Part shown: one piece after another, positions 43,701 through 57,979 of the stretch
How the letters are laid out: each line of letters starts with the position of its first letter
Numbering within the stretch: position 1 is the first letter of the stretch
NCBI GenBank assembly: GCA_022495005.1
Contig: JAGYXB010000056.1
Location: 310,001 to 374,000, forward strand
Reading direction: 5' to 3'
Source: Rhyacophila brunnea
Taxonomy: Eukaryota; Arthropoda; Insecta; Trichoptera; Rhyacophilidae
DNA: 64,000 bases
The notes under the pieces: model-generated
Database searches by the model: none
What the model saw: only the letters and a program-made list of their open reading frames with translations
Told to the model about the DNA's origin: nothing
Made by a program: the position numbers and the translations under genes

Positions 43701-46700
43701 ACTAGCCTTTTACATATTTCACTTAGGTGTATTTTTAGAAATTCTTGGGATAGACTAGCCGCTAGCGGTAAGACGCTAGACCCACCAATTACCTCTAAGC
43801 CCAGTGAACCAAAAATAATTAGAACGATTTAATAAGATGGTTTCACATTGCAGAATTACGCTCAAAGACGTCCAAACACGCACGAGTCGTTAGGCAAGTT
43901 TACCGTTTGATTTCTTCGCGCGGACCGTTTGATTCTGCCAGTTGAATGATGATTTAATTAAATTAGTCGATGTACCTAATATGATTATAATTCCACATTT
44001 GGTTGCCCACCAAGGCCACCAAGATAAGAAATGTGTGTACCTGATTAGCCATCTAAGGGAGGGAGAATTTAGGTGGTGGACGTTGTTGGATCAATTCTTA
44101 AAACAGGGTTTATATGGCTCACTCGGTATATGTACCTAACCTACTCGTCGTGCTTATATTTTATATATATTAATAATAGTGTTATTTATGCCTAATTATA
44201 CAATCTTTGTAAACTTTTGCGGATACACAAGTGTAAGCCGCCATTGTACAAATTTTCCCGTTTTAATCAACAACATTCTACAAAACTGCGCGTTGCCACT
44301 TCCGATGAAACAATAAAATTCTCTTCCCAAATACTTATGTGTCACATTATGTGTATATCAGTACATTTGCACAGATTTTCAATCCGCGGCGAAATACAAA
44401 AATTGAAACAGTTTTTATATGTCTTTGAAAACAGTCTTATACAATGGTTATTTGTTTACGGACATTATGTGACATGTTGGTCTGGAGTAGGCTATAGATT
44501 GCTGATAAAATATATTCTGCAAAAAAAATGCAATCAAGTTGTACCGGGGCGAAGTAGGACATTTTATTAATTAGGAGTCTTAGATTTGAGCGAAGACAAT
44601 CCAGGCCGTAACGTTTCTATGAAAATACTAATAACATATTATTATATACTATATCTAATGACCATGTCTATGGAACGTAGTCCAATGAATCCAATGTAAG
44701 GAATAAAATACTTATAACTTGTCATACAAACTAGTTCCATGTTTGAATCCTGTTTCACGTATAAATAAATAAGTAAGTGTGTCAATTATACTTGCAATGC
44801 CTCTTTTAGATCACCACACATTAATAAGTTTTAGGTACCATTATAAATAATGATATATTGAATACTTAAATACACATACCTATATGCAAAATTTTACAAT
44901 CCGTGTTGGATACAGAAGCTTTAAAGAAGCTTGCAGGTAGAGTTTTACTACATGTAGGTATCAAATTAATACACAGCAAACTGTATCAATTATCCACCCA
45001 CAAACCTGCATGCACCAATAAAGAAATCCCAATCAAACTAACACCCAGAGGTATTCGATTCGGAATCAACGTAACACGCCGCATACCTGCCACACGTCCA
45101 CCTCACCTCACGCTCGCTTAATTAACATTACTAAACACTTTCGCGTATCGATTCGGTGTTATGTAAGGCGCAGCGCACTATAGGCACAACTAAGTCCCCT
45201 TGCAATCAGCTAGTAGTTGGCAGAGCCACGCTTGTGCTACGAAATTGGCCTTAAGCCCGCAGCCAGAAGGCTGTAAACAGTGTAAACAAACACTGCCCGG
45301 AGTGGAGTAAAGTAAAACTATTGAGCGGGGAGCTCGTGGAAACCTCGTAACGCAAGGTAAGCGTTCCAGCCAAGGGCAAGCCAAGTGGAAAATGCTACGG
45401 TGACGTTATATTTTACAATATTATTTCCAAAACGTATTTTTAACTGTCAGTATCCAATAAAAAAAAAATAACAAGTAGTATTTTTCGATGCTAGTATTAG
45501 GAGCGAAATATCCAAATAACGGAAGTCTAAAGAAAAATAGCATTTACGTAACCCTATCGACAAAAGGCAACCGTGTGAAATTTATGGAATTATTGTAATC
45601 AGGTGGGTACCGGTGAGTATATTTTACAGTATTTCACACAACATGAGTAGATTGTCGCTACACGAGTTGGTAGATAAAAATATCACCCGGTGGTCTTCTC
45701 CATTAGGATATGAAAGCATTCAAAACGTGAAACCAATTAATCAAGATCGCCCGAAATACGTTATAGGGAGCAACACCTAAGAGACGAGGTTTGAAAGTCG
45801 GAACGACGATACTGTAGCGATGTAGCGACAGATGGGTATTCCCGATTGTCTGCATATAAATAATATAACCGAGAATAGTGGGATGAGCTATCGAGATGAT
45901 AATGACATTGTAACGTAGACAGGCCAATTAGCAAATTTAGAAACTTAATTATGAAGGAAATCACCGAAGGATATTAGGGTGCAGAATTTTGGGATGCCGC
46001 ACGATGTGTACATTCCAAAATTCTGGGTTTGAATATGCCGGTATCTAAAGAATAGCTTTCAAATGATTACTGAATAAAACTAAAGTATATGTAGTTTAAA
46101 AACTATTTTGTCAATATATTATCAGTATTTAAGTATAAAAAATACAAAATTAAATTCGTCAACATACATGTTTTGTTTTCCATAGGAAAATTGAATGACT
46201 TGCATGCCAGTGACTTCAATATACGTTTTGTTTTTTATTTACTTAAAATATCATATGTGTACCTTCACTACCTTCAGTCTTCACTTCCGTTATAATAATA
46301 TATGAGCGATAATTTTTAAATTGTCATAAAGTCTTATTTGACAGTAGGTAAATATCTAAACCTTCACACAATTAGATTTTACCGGATCAATTATAAACAT
46401 TTAAAATGGCAACTAAAATATAATAAAGACAATCATAAACATACTATGTGTCATTGGCAATTAAAAAAATAATGTTTCCATCAATCCCACGACGAAATTC
46501 AGGGATTAAAAAACCTATGCAATTAATAATGTTAAATCTCACAAATGTAGGTTTTCTCGATAGCTATTTCGATTGTAACACTCCACCATTAAGACTAGGA
46601 CTAGTCACTAGAATATACTATTGGGTAATGTATTTGACCAACAAGATGCTGCCTCAATTAATGATACCCAAAAACGTTAATGACAGTGACAAGAGTTATT

Positions 46701-47149
46701 TCAGAAACTTCCGAAATATTCCGGCATTCCCAAAGAGTCAGTCCTAATAAACCACGATAACATACATTCCGTTACAGTAAGTTACCTACTCAGTGAAATA
46801 CAGTTATGATTGTACATTCATTACTAAGTAGTGAGTAGGTACCTCCTACCATGGATTACATTCTTTCAAACAATAATTTCATGTCACTATCCACAAGAGA
46901 ACACAGTATTGTTTTCCGTTTGGCTGTGTTTAGATTGTAATGAATAGAAAAATACACGAAATAGGCCATACAAAGCAAAAGTGTGATTGAAAAATGTCCA
47001 TGTATTATTTATATGCCTGTAACAGAGGTGAAGAGTAAAGACTATGTAGTAAACGACAATTTAATGTTTACCTCGATTTGTAAAGAAATCATTCAATTAG
47101 TAGGTACCTACTACCAAATATTGCATTAGATTAAACTGAGTCTATTTTA

Positions 47150-47365
47150 AATAAAATCATCACCATAATCGGCCTGATGAAGGCCTCCTCAAGTACTCTC
47201 TAACTGTCTTTGTTCTTCGCTTTCACGTAATTCCGTCGAACCAAAATATTTCGTCAATCCAGCGTATGTTTGGGCGGCCTTTCAATCAACTTATATCCTT
47301 CTTGTACCATATGTATATCGCATTTCTCCACGAGCTGTGTCCGACCCATTTCCACTTAAAAGGTT
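47150..47365 (-). mobile_element. LINE 3'-end fragment
   Basis: ATCATCACCATAATCGGCCT followed by AAGGCCTCCTC and, further on, GTCCGACCCATTTCCACTT resembles the 3' untranslated tail of RTE/CR1-type LINEs in insects, inverted so that the (ATG)n-type end faces left. Non-coding. Confidence 0.45.
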
Positions 47366-49127
47366 TTGCCATACATACTTAATTATGTCGCATATTCTCG
47401 TAATGGAATCGATCGTAATTCACGCGATTAAAAATTATGATAAAAAAAATAGTTTTTACGGCTCATCAATCGCTTGCAGAGACAAATGAAATTGAAATAA
47501 CGCCATAGAGACATACAAATAGATGCGCGCTCATACAGTGTGTAGGTAGGTTCGCGAGGTTAATATTTTTTTTCAAAGCGATTGATTTCGGGTTTATGTC
47601 ATGCGTGTTAATTTATACGGTGTGGATTTAACAATAGTAATACACACAAAATCCATAGTAAGTATTATTTTACAACGTTTTTATTAGCTCGTATACTTGT
47701 TTGTCCGGTGGTTGTGTCTAGTACAAATCTTGCAATCGATTTTTAACTAACTTCCCGACTAGCTAGACATTTGAAACTTTTAGAATATATCAGTACACGA
47801 TGACAATGCATTCTTTTAATACTTTTAGCCATATATCTCTGAGTAAAATTGAATTCATTTTCAGTTAATTCTGTTTTGTTTGAAAATTTATTTCGGAAGA
47901 AATCCGTAATCCAAGCCACTATTATTGGTTGCTAAGGGGGTGGTCCTAGCAATTAAATTATTAATATATACGTGCGTTACTATGGAAATCAAAATGACAT
48001 TTTAGTATTCTATATTTGTTTTTTGCAAAATAGCAAAAAAATGATTTGTTGACAATTGCCTTACTTGTCCTAAATTATTAATACATAAAATTGTCAAGTT
48101 TATATGATTCAACAGAAAATTTAAAAACGTGGTATGTAAAAAGTTCTTTTTATCTTGTAATTATTTAACCGTTGGGTACACACCTATGTGGTTAATTTTG
48201 TAAGTAAGAATTTTTGCATTTTACTAACCAAACACTTACCGTTATTTTCGATTAAAAATAGTTTACCTCCACCCGACAGTCAGTCTTCCCAACAGGTCTG
48301 TAGGACTGAACGAAGCGTAGATACGCAATACTGGTTGGCATGTTGTGCACGCAACTTGGATAATGATCACGTTGTTAGCTGTGTTTACGGATATTATAAT
48401 CTGCATATATCTCACTCAAATGATAGCTTGCTTATACATTTTCTCATAGCCGCCCGAGTACCGTACGCAAGAATACTGTTAGATAGATAGTTGTAACGTA
48501 CAGTACACGTATCGACGTTTATCGTTTTAATAATGGACGTTTTCTTACACAAACGTGTCCCGGCTAGAATAACTGAAATGGTTAACGTTACCGAGAAAAT
48601 CTTACTGTACAATATACACATTATATTCCAATCCACACCTCATTTATGCAACGCCTCATTTTATAACTAAAATACATAGTTATAAAATAAATTCAAAATT
48701 TATTACCAGTAAATTATTTAAAATCGTTAGAATATAAGTTATTTAAGCATCTGAATATGAAACCGTAGATCGCGGGTTTGATCTAAAGCATGGATCCTAT
48801 AGGATGGGCCCATGACCAACAACCAATTAAAATAGGTCTGTTCTCTCTTTACTTTGTCCATAATTGAGATAACATGACGCAATGGGTATTTTATAATTTT
48901 ATATAATGACGTTGTGATTTAATCAAAACGAATATTCCGTGCGTATTTTGTGATTGCGTAGTTAGTACATAAGTACTTAATTCTTTTTGTTTGTATTCTT
49001 ACACTATTGAACTACGCAGTCATTTGGTGTGAAATTGTGAATTTAGTCCCTATTTCAATGCATACGCATAAATTGCACAGTGTTAATTATCACTTAGTGT
49101 GGACCCATAAAGATAATATATATAACA

Positions 49128-49634
49128 AGCTGAAGTACCCGACTTCGCACAGGGTCGCTTCGTGGATACATGTATATTAGATATTTAAAAAATAATAAGT
49201 AATTATCTTTTTAATATTAAAATATATGTGTAATACAATATGGCAATATGAAAGTAATTCTAATAGGAGTAAAGGTCAAACAAAAGAACACTAAATTAAA
49301 ATCGAATCCAAAATATGCAAACGTTATTAATAGGAGATATTAATATGTAGTAAAAATTTCAAAATTGGATGGAACAAACAAACAACAAACTTTGTATTTT
49401 ATATTATACTAATTTAGAAACCTTCGAAGGTGTGCGCACAACGACTGACAAAAGTTTCATCGCAATCGGATGAATGGTATGGTATTGGAACGCATACGAA
49501 TAGAAGATGATGATTTTCTAATTCAGAAATCTTCGCGGGCGTGCGCACGACAACTCACCAAAGTTTCATTGCAATCGGATGAATGGTATAGGAACGCATA
49601 CGAATAGAAGAAGAAGAAGCTGGGTACTTCAGCT
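49128..49634. mobile_element. DNA element with 13-bp TIRs and internal tandem duplication
   Basis: AGCTGAAGTACCC (49128-49140) and GGGTACTTCAGCT (49622-49634) are perfect inverses. Two tandem units of about 109 bases (from 49409 and 49518) share GTGCGCAC and GCAATCGGATGAATGG. The TTTCATCGCAATCGG word resembles the widespread insect 'TTTCATCAAAATCGG' transposon motif. Confidence 0.65.
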
Positions 49635-51100
49635 AGTATATAATAATAATATATAACCATAAACAAGGAGATAATCTCGCTAAAATCAGTATTATCTTCG
49701 ATATGTAGATGCTATAGCGCATACTTACTTAATTTAAATTTTAAAGTAACATAAATCCATATTTTTGGCTGTTTATTTTATTCGTTCTTAATTAAGTTAA
49801 GTAGCTAACCTCATGTATAATAATTTTTTTTTTCCAATGACATTATAATTGACGGGTCATTCCAAAAAGGATATATGTCAATTTTTATAGAAATCGACAA
49901 TTGAATGCCATCTTGCGGGCGTTTACGATATTGTTTACAAATATGCATAGGTCAGAAGACAATTATTATGTAAGTCTGAAAAATCATTCTTCCTACAAAA
50001 ACGTCATATAATCCAAAGGTTTTCTCACTCTCCTGAAAAATCATATTTTTTGACAAATGTTATTTTTGTAATCAACGTGTCAATTATTGTACACATCCAT
50101 AGATCCATTACACATCCATAGATCCATACCCCATCCATTTATTTAATACCTCTATGATTCATACGCATAGAAAATCATCAAATATAATTTCTACTTTGGA
50201 ACAGTTACAAAATAAAAATATCACTATGCCAATATTGTTGTTTTATCATTAGCCTGTCGAGCTTGTTGTAAAGAAAATGTGACTTTTTTTTAAATTTTCG
50301 CTATCAATTATCAATACAAATGTGTGGTTTTGGTCTCTCTTCAGTAGACATTGACATATTTTATCAAACCGATTAGAAGTTCTTACTAGGTTCCCGGAAA
50401 AAATATAATAATATCGCAGTTGTTAGTATGTAGTGTTTTCTAGTTAGGCACTCAACTTTAATAAAACGCACGTACAAATTAGAAAAGAAGTTAACGATAT
50501 GCAGATACAGGGAAATTTAAAGGACAGGTGTAAAACAATGCTATTTCTGTAAGAGATCGCACTTACTAGTATCACAAGATTTAAAAAAACCCGCGGTGAC
50601 GTTTTCGTTTGCACGCGAAAAATAAAGCAATAAATACGAAAACCTGTCTTAATTTAACAACCGCAACAATTTCCTCGCCATCAAAAAAAAAATTCATAAA
50701 CATCTCACAGCAGGAAATAATAACAATTTATCCGATACACCAAACTATAACAGCATTAATAATAATTGCACACATAAAAAACACATTTGATTTTCTTTCC
50801 GACCGGGATAATAAATCGAGAAGGAAAATAAAGTGAAATGTAGCGGATTCAGCGAAAGATACAGTTACATACCTACTTCTTCTTGCCGTCGAAAAAATGG
50901 CAAAACGAAAAGTAAGCAATCGATGTTTGCAAATATACGATAACGTATTATTGGCAAAGAATGCGAAAAACGTTGGATAACACGCTGAAAAATGTTCACA
51001 TATTAATATTTATTTTTGAAAAATAATAATAAATAATTCAAAATGATCATATAGCAAAGAAAACTATAACATGTAATAAACTACTTCTTTTATTCAATGA

Positions 51101-51310
51101 ATAATTCACAAGATTTGAGACATTATAATAATATATTACATTAAACAGATTATTTGAAAACATCTCGTGCAGAAAAAATCGTAGTTTCTTCTAAAAAAGA
51201 TTTAGAGACCATATTATGTACCTAATTCGAAATATAAAAATCTGTTGGCATCACAGAAGACAGAACGATACATAGAATTCAGATAAGATATACTCAAATA
51301 CACAACATTT
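51101..51310. repeat. Unclassified dispersed repeat segments
   Basis: GAATAATTCACAAGATTTGA (51101) recurs with a mismatch at 53911, and TAGAATTCAGATA (51275) recurs near 38681 with similar following bases (..ATACTC/ATACCC..ACACA). These mark at least one more interspersed family without clear ends. Confidence 0.4.
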
Positions 51311-51858
51311 TGACGCAGGGTTTGGAATACACACCATGGACGTGCAATAGTGGGTGTTGCAACCTTCAAATAGACCAATATTGAATGAGAGTTAGTGCAT
51401 AAACCGAGAGCAGTTCAGAGAGCATTCAATAGATAATTTTGAAATGAGGGTTCTCTGATTACCAAGTTTGCAACGAAATGCAAACCATATTATATTAGAC
51501 ATATTATCGTCGCTTAAGAAACAACACCGCGGAAGTCAATTAATTAAAATTTTCAGGGGAAACAAAAAACGTCTAAAAAAATTGAAAATTGATACCTTTT
51601 AACTTATTTTTTTTTGTGTTTAGTTAAAAAAATGTTTATTATTATTAATATATTATTTGCATGCAAGGAATCCCTACTAAAATTCAGGTTAAGGAGAACG
51701 GTGTTGCCTTTGCCGACCTCTGGAGCCAACATGACATGACACAGAAGTTATTCAACATTAATCCAAGAAAATATATTTTGTAGTGGGTACGCACTGACGC
51801 ATTCAAAATTACACCCTAGACTTCAGGAACAATCCCTCTACTCACATGCATTGCCCCC

Positions 51859-52887
51859 ATGGGATACAATTTATACAACACTTTCGATTCCATAAAGAAA
51901 TGTTCAATACTCGACGCACTCAGAAATCTAGGAATCCCCGGGCGCTATATAAATATTTTCAATAATATATACATTGGCGCAACAGCATCTGTCAATCTCC
52001 ATAAACCATCGCGCAGATTTCCTATAAGCAAAAGTGTCCGACAAGGTGATACAATCTCACCTAAACTATTTATAGCTACCCTTGATGACTTATTCAGGCA
52101 ACTTGACTGGAATGACAAAGGGATCCCCATAAACGGAGAATACCTGAGTCATCTGCGCTTTCCCAATGATATAGTAATTTTCTCACAAGACTCAGAAGAC
52201 CTCCAAAGCAGAATGCAGGAACTCGCTGAAGTAAGCAACACAGTACGCTTGAAAATAAATGTAACCAAGAAGAAAGTCATGTTCAACTGCTTTGCGGGCC
52301 AAAAAGGGATCCTCATCAATGGCACTCAGCTCGAACACGTGAAAAATTACATCTATCTGGGATAACAAGTGTCTATAGATGGATGTATATTTGATGAAAT
52401 TGTTCGCAGAGTAAAGCTAGGCTGGAGTGCTTTTGGCCGCCTGAATAATATCTTCAAAGGTAACCTTCCAAGGTGCCTAAAGCGCAAAATGTTCAACCAG
52501 CGTGTGCTTCCCGTAATCACATATGCGTGTGAAACATGGACCCTAAGTAAAAGAGAGATCCAGAAACTTTGAATAGCACAACGTGGTATGGATAGGTGCA
52601 TGCTGGGCATAACGCGAAAGGACAAAAAGACGAATGAGTGGATAAGGAAGCAGACAAGGGTTTGCGATGTAATAGAGTTCATTAAAAGCCTCGAATGTAG
52701 ATGGGCTGGACACATAGCTCGAAGAAGAGACAATCGTTGGACAAATTTAGTCATCCAGTGGTATCCAAGAGATACAAAATGTCCGCAAGGTAGACCTAGA
52801 GGCCTCTGGATCGATGAAATGATAAAGTTCTGCGGAAGTACGTGGCAACGCAAACGCATAGGACCGAGAGACGTGGAAGCAGCTTGA
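51859..52887 (+). pseudogene. RTE-like LINE reverse transcriptase, two in-frame stops
   Basis: One frame of 343 codons is interrupted only by TAA at 52363-52365 and TGA at 52570-52572. Seen: LDALRNLGIPGRYINIFNNI, VRQGDTISPKLFIATLDDLF (RT finger/palm blocks), then FPNDIVIF where active elements have YADDIVIF, so one catalytic Asp is lost. Then YLG.QVSIDG, VITYACETWTLSKRE, LECRWAGHIARRRDNRW and GRPRGLWIDEMIKF, the RTE-type C-terminus. The 5' half (endonuclease) is missing. A GATGATGATGAT tail follows at 52921-52941. Clearly a dead but fairly recent copy. Confidence 0.88.
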
Positions 52888-52945
52888 AGATGCCTCCATC
52901 CAGCAGTGGATATATTCAGGCTGATGTTGATGATGATGATACACT
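52888..52945 (+). mobile_element. 3' tail of the RTE-like LINE
   Basis: CAGCAGTGGATATATTCAGG leads into TGATGTTGATGATGATGATA, the short microsatellite tail typical of RTE elements, which marks the insertion's 3' end. Confidence 0.7.
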
Positions 52946-53955
52946 ACACACAAGTATTGTAAAGTGACGATTTGTTTGTTCTCAAAAAATAATATTGTGT
53001 ATGTTGCAGCAAATATTGTGTTGTGTACAATAAATTATGTTTAAATTCGCATTAAAATTGGCAAAATGAGTTAGTATGCTCAATGTTTGCAAGAGGATGC
53101 GTAGGTACGCGCAGTGAAAGTTTAACGATCAATAAAAGCAAACCGAATGGCTCTTAAAACGATCGGACGGATGATCGGCGAGCTCTTTTACTTTAATTCG
53201 GGATGTTTTCATTATGATTCGGTTTATTGGAAAATTGGCGAGCGGCCAGAGCTAATGGAGTCTCGGTCTACGCTAGCGAAACCAAATACTGCGGTTGAGG
53301 TACACTATCAACAGAATGCACGGGAACACAAACAAACAACGTCGCTCGACCCATCGACATTTGATCCTTTCAATGTTGACATTATTTTAGTCGGGTCGTC
53401 GGGTGGTATGTGAGTTTGATAATAAAAAAAACTCAAAAATGATCATCGGCAGGACACGGCTCGCATAAGACAATATCGCTCGATAAAATATAGGCAGTAT
53501 GTTAAGCAAGTGGTTAGCGGCCGCTGAATCCGCACGCAACTCAAAGTTCCGAGAAAAATGGAATCAACATGAAAGGTCTTCATGCATCATTGGATTAATC
53601 CAGGCTGATTATGACACTGAAAAATATTTAATAAATAAGAGTTTTCGTAAGGCATAGTAACCAATTGAATCTATGAATTCATAACATAAACCATGTTATG
53701 ATATCACAGCGTATTGTATTGGTTATAATAACATAATTTACTTATTAATTGACTTGACGTTCACGTGATAGTTCAATTCAATTACTACACTATTTGTTTT
53801 TAAATGGTAGCGTAATGCTACTAGGCACATTTATCGACAGAATACGAAAAATACGGTTTAATATAATTTATTTACTGATGATAATTTATATTAACTATTT
53901 ATATTATTCCACGAATAATTCACAAGATTTAAGAATGTACCATTCTAATAATTGA

Positions 53956-54146
53956 ACATACATAATTTTTGAAAAACACTTCTGAGAAATTATATTATAA
54001 CCAATAGAAAAAATCTTTTTGAAAACATATGACACTCGGCAGGATCGAGCCTGCATCTCTTGGGTTTACGTCCTGTCCGCGCATTTTATATTTAGATACT
54101 CATTACATATATTTACTCAGAAGTGTTTTTCAAAAATTTTGTATGT
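53956..54146. mobile_element. Foldback with 31-bp TIRs and a tRNA-like core
   Basis: Left arm (53956-53986) and right arm (54116-54146) match inversely at 30 of 31 bases (inner end CACTTCTGAG). Inside, on the minus strand, GCAGGCTCGATCCTGC (54041-54056 region) is a T-arm/B-box-like hairpin preceded by GCGCGGACAGGACG. The T loop is one base short, so not a functional tRNA. Confidence 0.65.
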
Positions 54147-54509
54147 TAGATTTTATAATATCTACTGAAAAACTGTTATAAAATGTGCGTTCGTTCAACA
54201 GGTTCATTATATTATTACATAATTAAAATTTTGTTCAATAAGGTATCTAGTTTTCGTGTCATGAATATAATGGATCATAACGAGTGATATAGATACATAT
54301 GTTATTGTGTATTACTAAGATATAAAATAAACGCAATCTAAAAAAATATACAACAAAGCAAACGTAATTCCGGCTTAACTTTTCTCTTGTATAAATAAAG
54401 CAGTTTCTATCTGCGGATCACCCCACCGAATGTGCCTCGAATACGTAACATCAAAATAAAGGTCACGGAACGCTGTTATTACGTGATATTGTTTTATTGC
54501 GCTTTGACG

Positions 54510-54720
54510 GCGGAGAAATGGTGAGAGCCGTGAGAGAAAGAAGGCGGCGGGCGGGAGATAAACGCGGCCGGAGGAGTGCGTGTGCGACGGGCCGCGGTGC
54601 GTGAGCCGGAGCGTCACGCCGCTTTGGGATAGGTCGCGGACTCCGACGCGAGCGAGAATCGGCAACTACTCGTGATCCGCTTCACTTTGCTAACAACAAC
54701 CGGCTGTCGCAATGTCGCAT
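54510..54720. promoter_or_regulatory. CpG-rich promoter candidate 1
   Basis: About 200 bases with dense CpG (GGCGGCGGGCGGG, GCGGCCGG, CCGCGG) within AT-rich DNA. Such islands in insects often mark first exons of broadly expressed genes. It could be a tai promoter/leader on the minus strand or another gene's start. No core promoter elements were certain. Confidence 0.3.
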
Positions 54721-57289
54721 CTTCCACACCACACACGCTCAATATTATTGTTATTCGGCTTCCCCCACATACCGAGGATTAGTGATTTATATACACAAAC
54801 AATCGGGTCATCTCTTTCTACGTTATCTTTGTTCCTACTTTCAAACGTTGTAAATAATCGATGGTAATCGGTTGGTTATTTATAACCCAATTCGTTTTAG
54901 ATTACAAATGACCACAATTATGACTATTTAATAGAGGATTATATTATTATAAGATATTACAAAACCATAAATACGCTATCTACCTATTTTCTATTTAATA
55001 CAAGAAAGTTAAATCTATATTTTTTATTTTATCCAGTTTTTGGGCTCACTTTAAAATAATGAAAATTCCATAACCAGATGATCACCATCGTAGGTAAAGT
55101 AACAAATTCTGTAATGGATTCTGGCGATGTGACCAAAGAACTGCAGAACCGTCAGAAGAAATTATAACATTATTATAGAAAATCGGTTCTTCACCGGTAT
55201 TTCTTACATAACGGAGATATTCGTCCTCTTTGGCGCCAATACTACTTACGTCTTTCTTTTTCCTCAGAGATCCACGTCTCAACACAATAAAGAAACAGAA
55301 AAGACCAAAGTCGTGACCCGACGAACTATAGTGCATTTTGATATGGTAATTGCTTGCCTAAATTTTGTGAAAACCTCGTCATTGCATTGCTCCCTTTGCT
55401 GTGCTTATATTAATACACTGACAAATAATGTGGCGCAAAGTCGTTTATCCACAGGTACACAAAGACTTGTCGTGGCTTACTCAATCCTTCAATTCCTTAA
55501 CCATTTGTCCACCTCAGATTAAGTTGCCATGCATTTCGGATGAACTTAATAATTATATTCTGTGATCGAACGGCTAATTCCCATGTCAGCTTTTACTGCG
55601 TCATGCATATAATACCATTGAGTGACAGCATCTATCCATTCGCCGAGCGACACGTCAAGACAATGTTCAGAATAAGATTATAATGATCGTGTCCAGGCTG
55701 GACATGATTGGAGTGAAAAAAGGATTTTTGTTCCAAATGAAACAGGTGTTAACACAAAGTAAAATTGAATATTTCAGCAATTGACCCGCAAAAATCAAAA
55801 CAAAAAATTATATTTATAAATTATATGTCTGAAACCTGATGATAGCAAATAGCGCGGAGAATGCCGAATCGATTAAAACTAAAGATTTATAACACAGGTT
55901 TATCGGATACATTGACATCATGATAGTTGGATCAATGGTTGAAATGCTGTGGTCAGGGTTCGCATTACTCACAGTTTACTCATAATATAATTAAATAAAT
56001 ATACAATAACATAATATGCAGTAGGTACCCGAGAAAGAAAGTCGGATTCTTACAAGAACATAGTGTTGGCAATAAATACAAGACACGCATGGCCAGGAGG
56101 ACCGGTAGGGGAACAGAGTGGTGATTTTTTAGTAATAAATATGACAAGCGAATATGAGTAAGTCAATAGCGCCAACTATTGCAACAAAGCTAAACTTAAA
56201 CATATGTATGATACCACCGCCATTAATATAATAAGATAACTATTATACAAGTAAGAATGTAGTTGGACATAGCATTCGCAATCATTTAAATAACATCGTC
56301 CGTTTGATCTCAAACAAGAAGGTTGTATTATGTATGAACCAAGATTCCTATTTCAACAATACCGTTACAACTGAATTTACAATCCACGCCTGCACCGTCA
56401 ACATGTACCCTATGTATCGCTACCCGAAATCCGCAGTGAGATAAAGTGAAGAGATTCCATTTTGAGATAAATATGCCAATTGATTGCTGAAGGCTATACC
56501 TACACAATGAATCAGAAATTAAAAAAAATGTAATAACCCATTTTAAAAGAAAAATAAAATGCCACTGCAACAAAACTGAGGTAACCCACTGTTAAAAATG
56601 GTATAGAAAAATCATACCATTACCATATTATACTATAAACCGCAGAAAAACAAAATATGCATACATATAATTAACCATTTCATTTGTATGACACAAACAT
56701 TAAAAAATAATTATCTTGTAAGTAGTATTTTTGACTTATCCCACTACTTATTGCTTTCAGGAGCGGTATGCTGATGCGCACAAGGTACAATAAAATTATT
56801 CGATAAAAAGAATATACTCGATTACTAGATAGGTCCACGTGATACATTTATTAAAGATCGATGACGGCCAATGATGATGCAATGTTCTTACTAAAATTGG
56901 CAACTTATTCAAAATCATAGCGTCATACAGTTGTGATTAAATAAATTATTAAATGGTTTGCGCATGCACACAACTGACCCTACGAGTTTGGAGAATCATA
57001 GGATAAGAATTCGCGACTCAGAATAATCATTCCCAAACAAGGTACCTTTTGCAAAGAATAAATTCCAAAATAACAGCTCACAGAGAAGTCACTGTGAAAC
57101 TCGTACAGCTGCTGGGGAAACTAGTTTAAGTATATATTTTTTTATTTGTGTTATGTACCTAACAATTTTGTTTGCAAACAGGAGCAGTGTCTGTGTCATC
57201 GCGAGTCAGCATTGCAATGAATAGACTACACGATAAAAAAAATCACACGTATAAGTGTATATTATATTATTAGAGATTAGACAGTAAAG

Positions 57290-57560
57290 CAGTGATTCCA
57301 AACGTGGGGCAATTTAAATGTTTTGGGGGCAAAAAGGTCATCTTGAAAATTATTTGAAGACTAAGCCTAGCACAAGTATCGCACTAATTTTGTTCGAGTT
57401 GTACATGTAACGTATACATTGTTACTTACGAAAGTAAAATTAAAAATAGTATGCCTATGTACATTTTTTATTTGAAGCAATTATTTTTTTTTCAGAATTT
57501 GTTAGGTAACTATACAATTTAGATAGGGGGGCATAGAGATTTTTGAAGCGTTGTGTGTTG
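57290..57560. mobile_element. Possible hAT-like element or fragment
   Basis: CAGTGATTCCAAACGTGGGG at the left is a hAT-type terminus; GGGGGGCATAGAGATTTTTG near 57525 may be near the other side, but no clean inverted end was found. Confidence 0.3.
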
Positions 57561-57979
57561 GCAGTTGGCAAGCGTGTTGGCAGAAATATGGTTGGGAATA
57601 TTGATCATAATCGCATTATCTAAAAAAGCTGAAATTTGACGGCGTTTTTTAGGTTTAACATTTTTAATATAATATATATCTATTATAAATACTAATTATT
57701 ATTTTAATATTTTGATGGGAAAAATATTGGCGCAACATGTACCTAAATCTAGAATATTTTAATTGTATCTATTATAATTAAAAACGAGTAGAACACTGTC
57801 ATATAAAATTTATTAAAATACAAAAACGTAATTATATAGGTAGGTACTACTTACTTCCATGACCCAAATAACATGATCATTGATATTTATTTTAATGTAT
57901 CATAAAAAATATAACGCTAAACTAAATTAAAGAGTCTCGTTAATAATTATTGGTTATGATTTTTAATAAGCTAAATCAG

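Noticed and set aside
43942..44139. 65-codon ORF and many similar ORFs between 30 and 64 kb
   Set aside because: Composition is that of AT-rich noncoding DNA, with no motif or splice context; expected at this frequency by chance.
48755..48850. Possible SINE fragment (GCGGGTTTGATCTA, ATCCTATAGGAT..GGGCCCAT)
   Set aside because: The resemblance to the B box and to the 1785-2000 body is too short to support a call.
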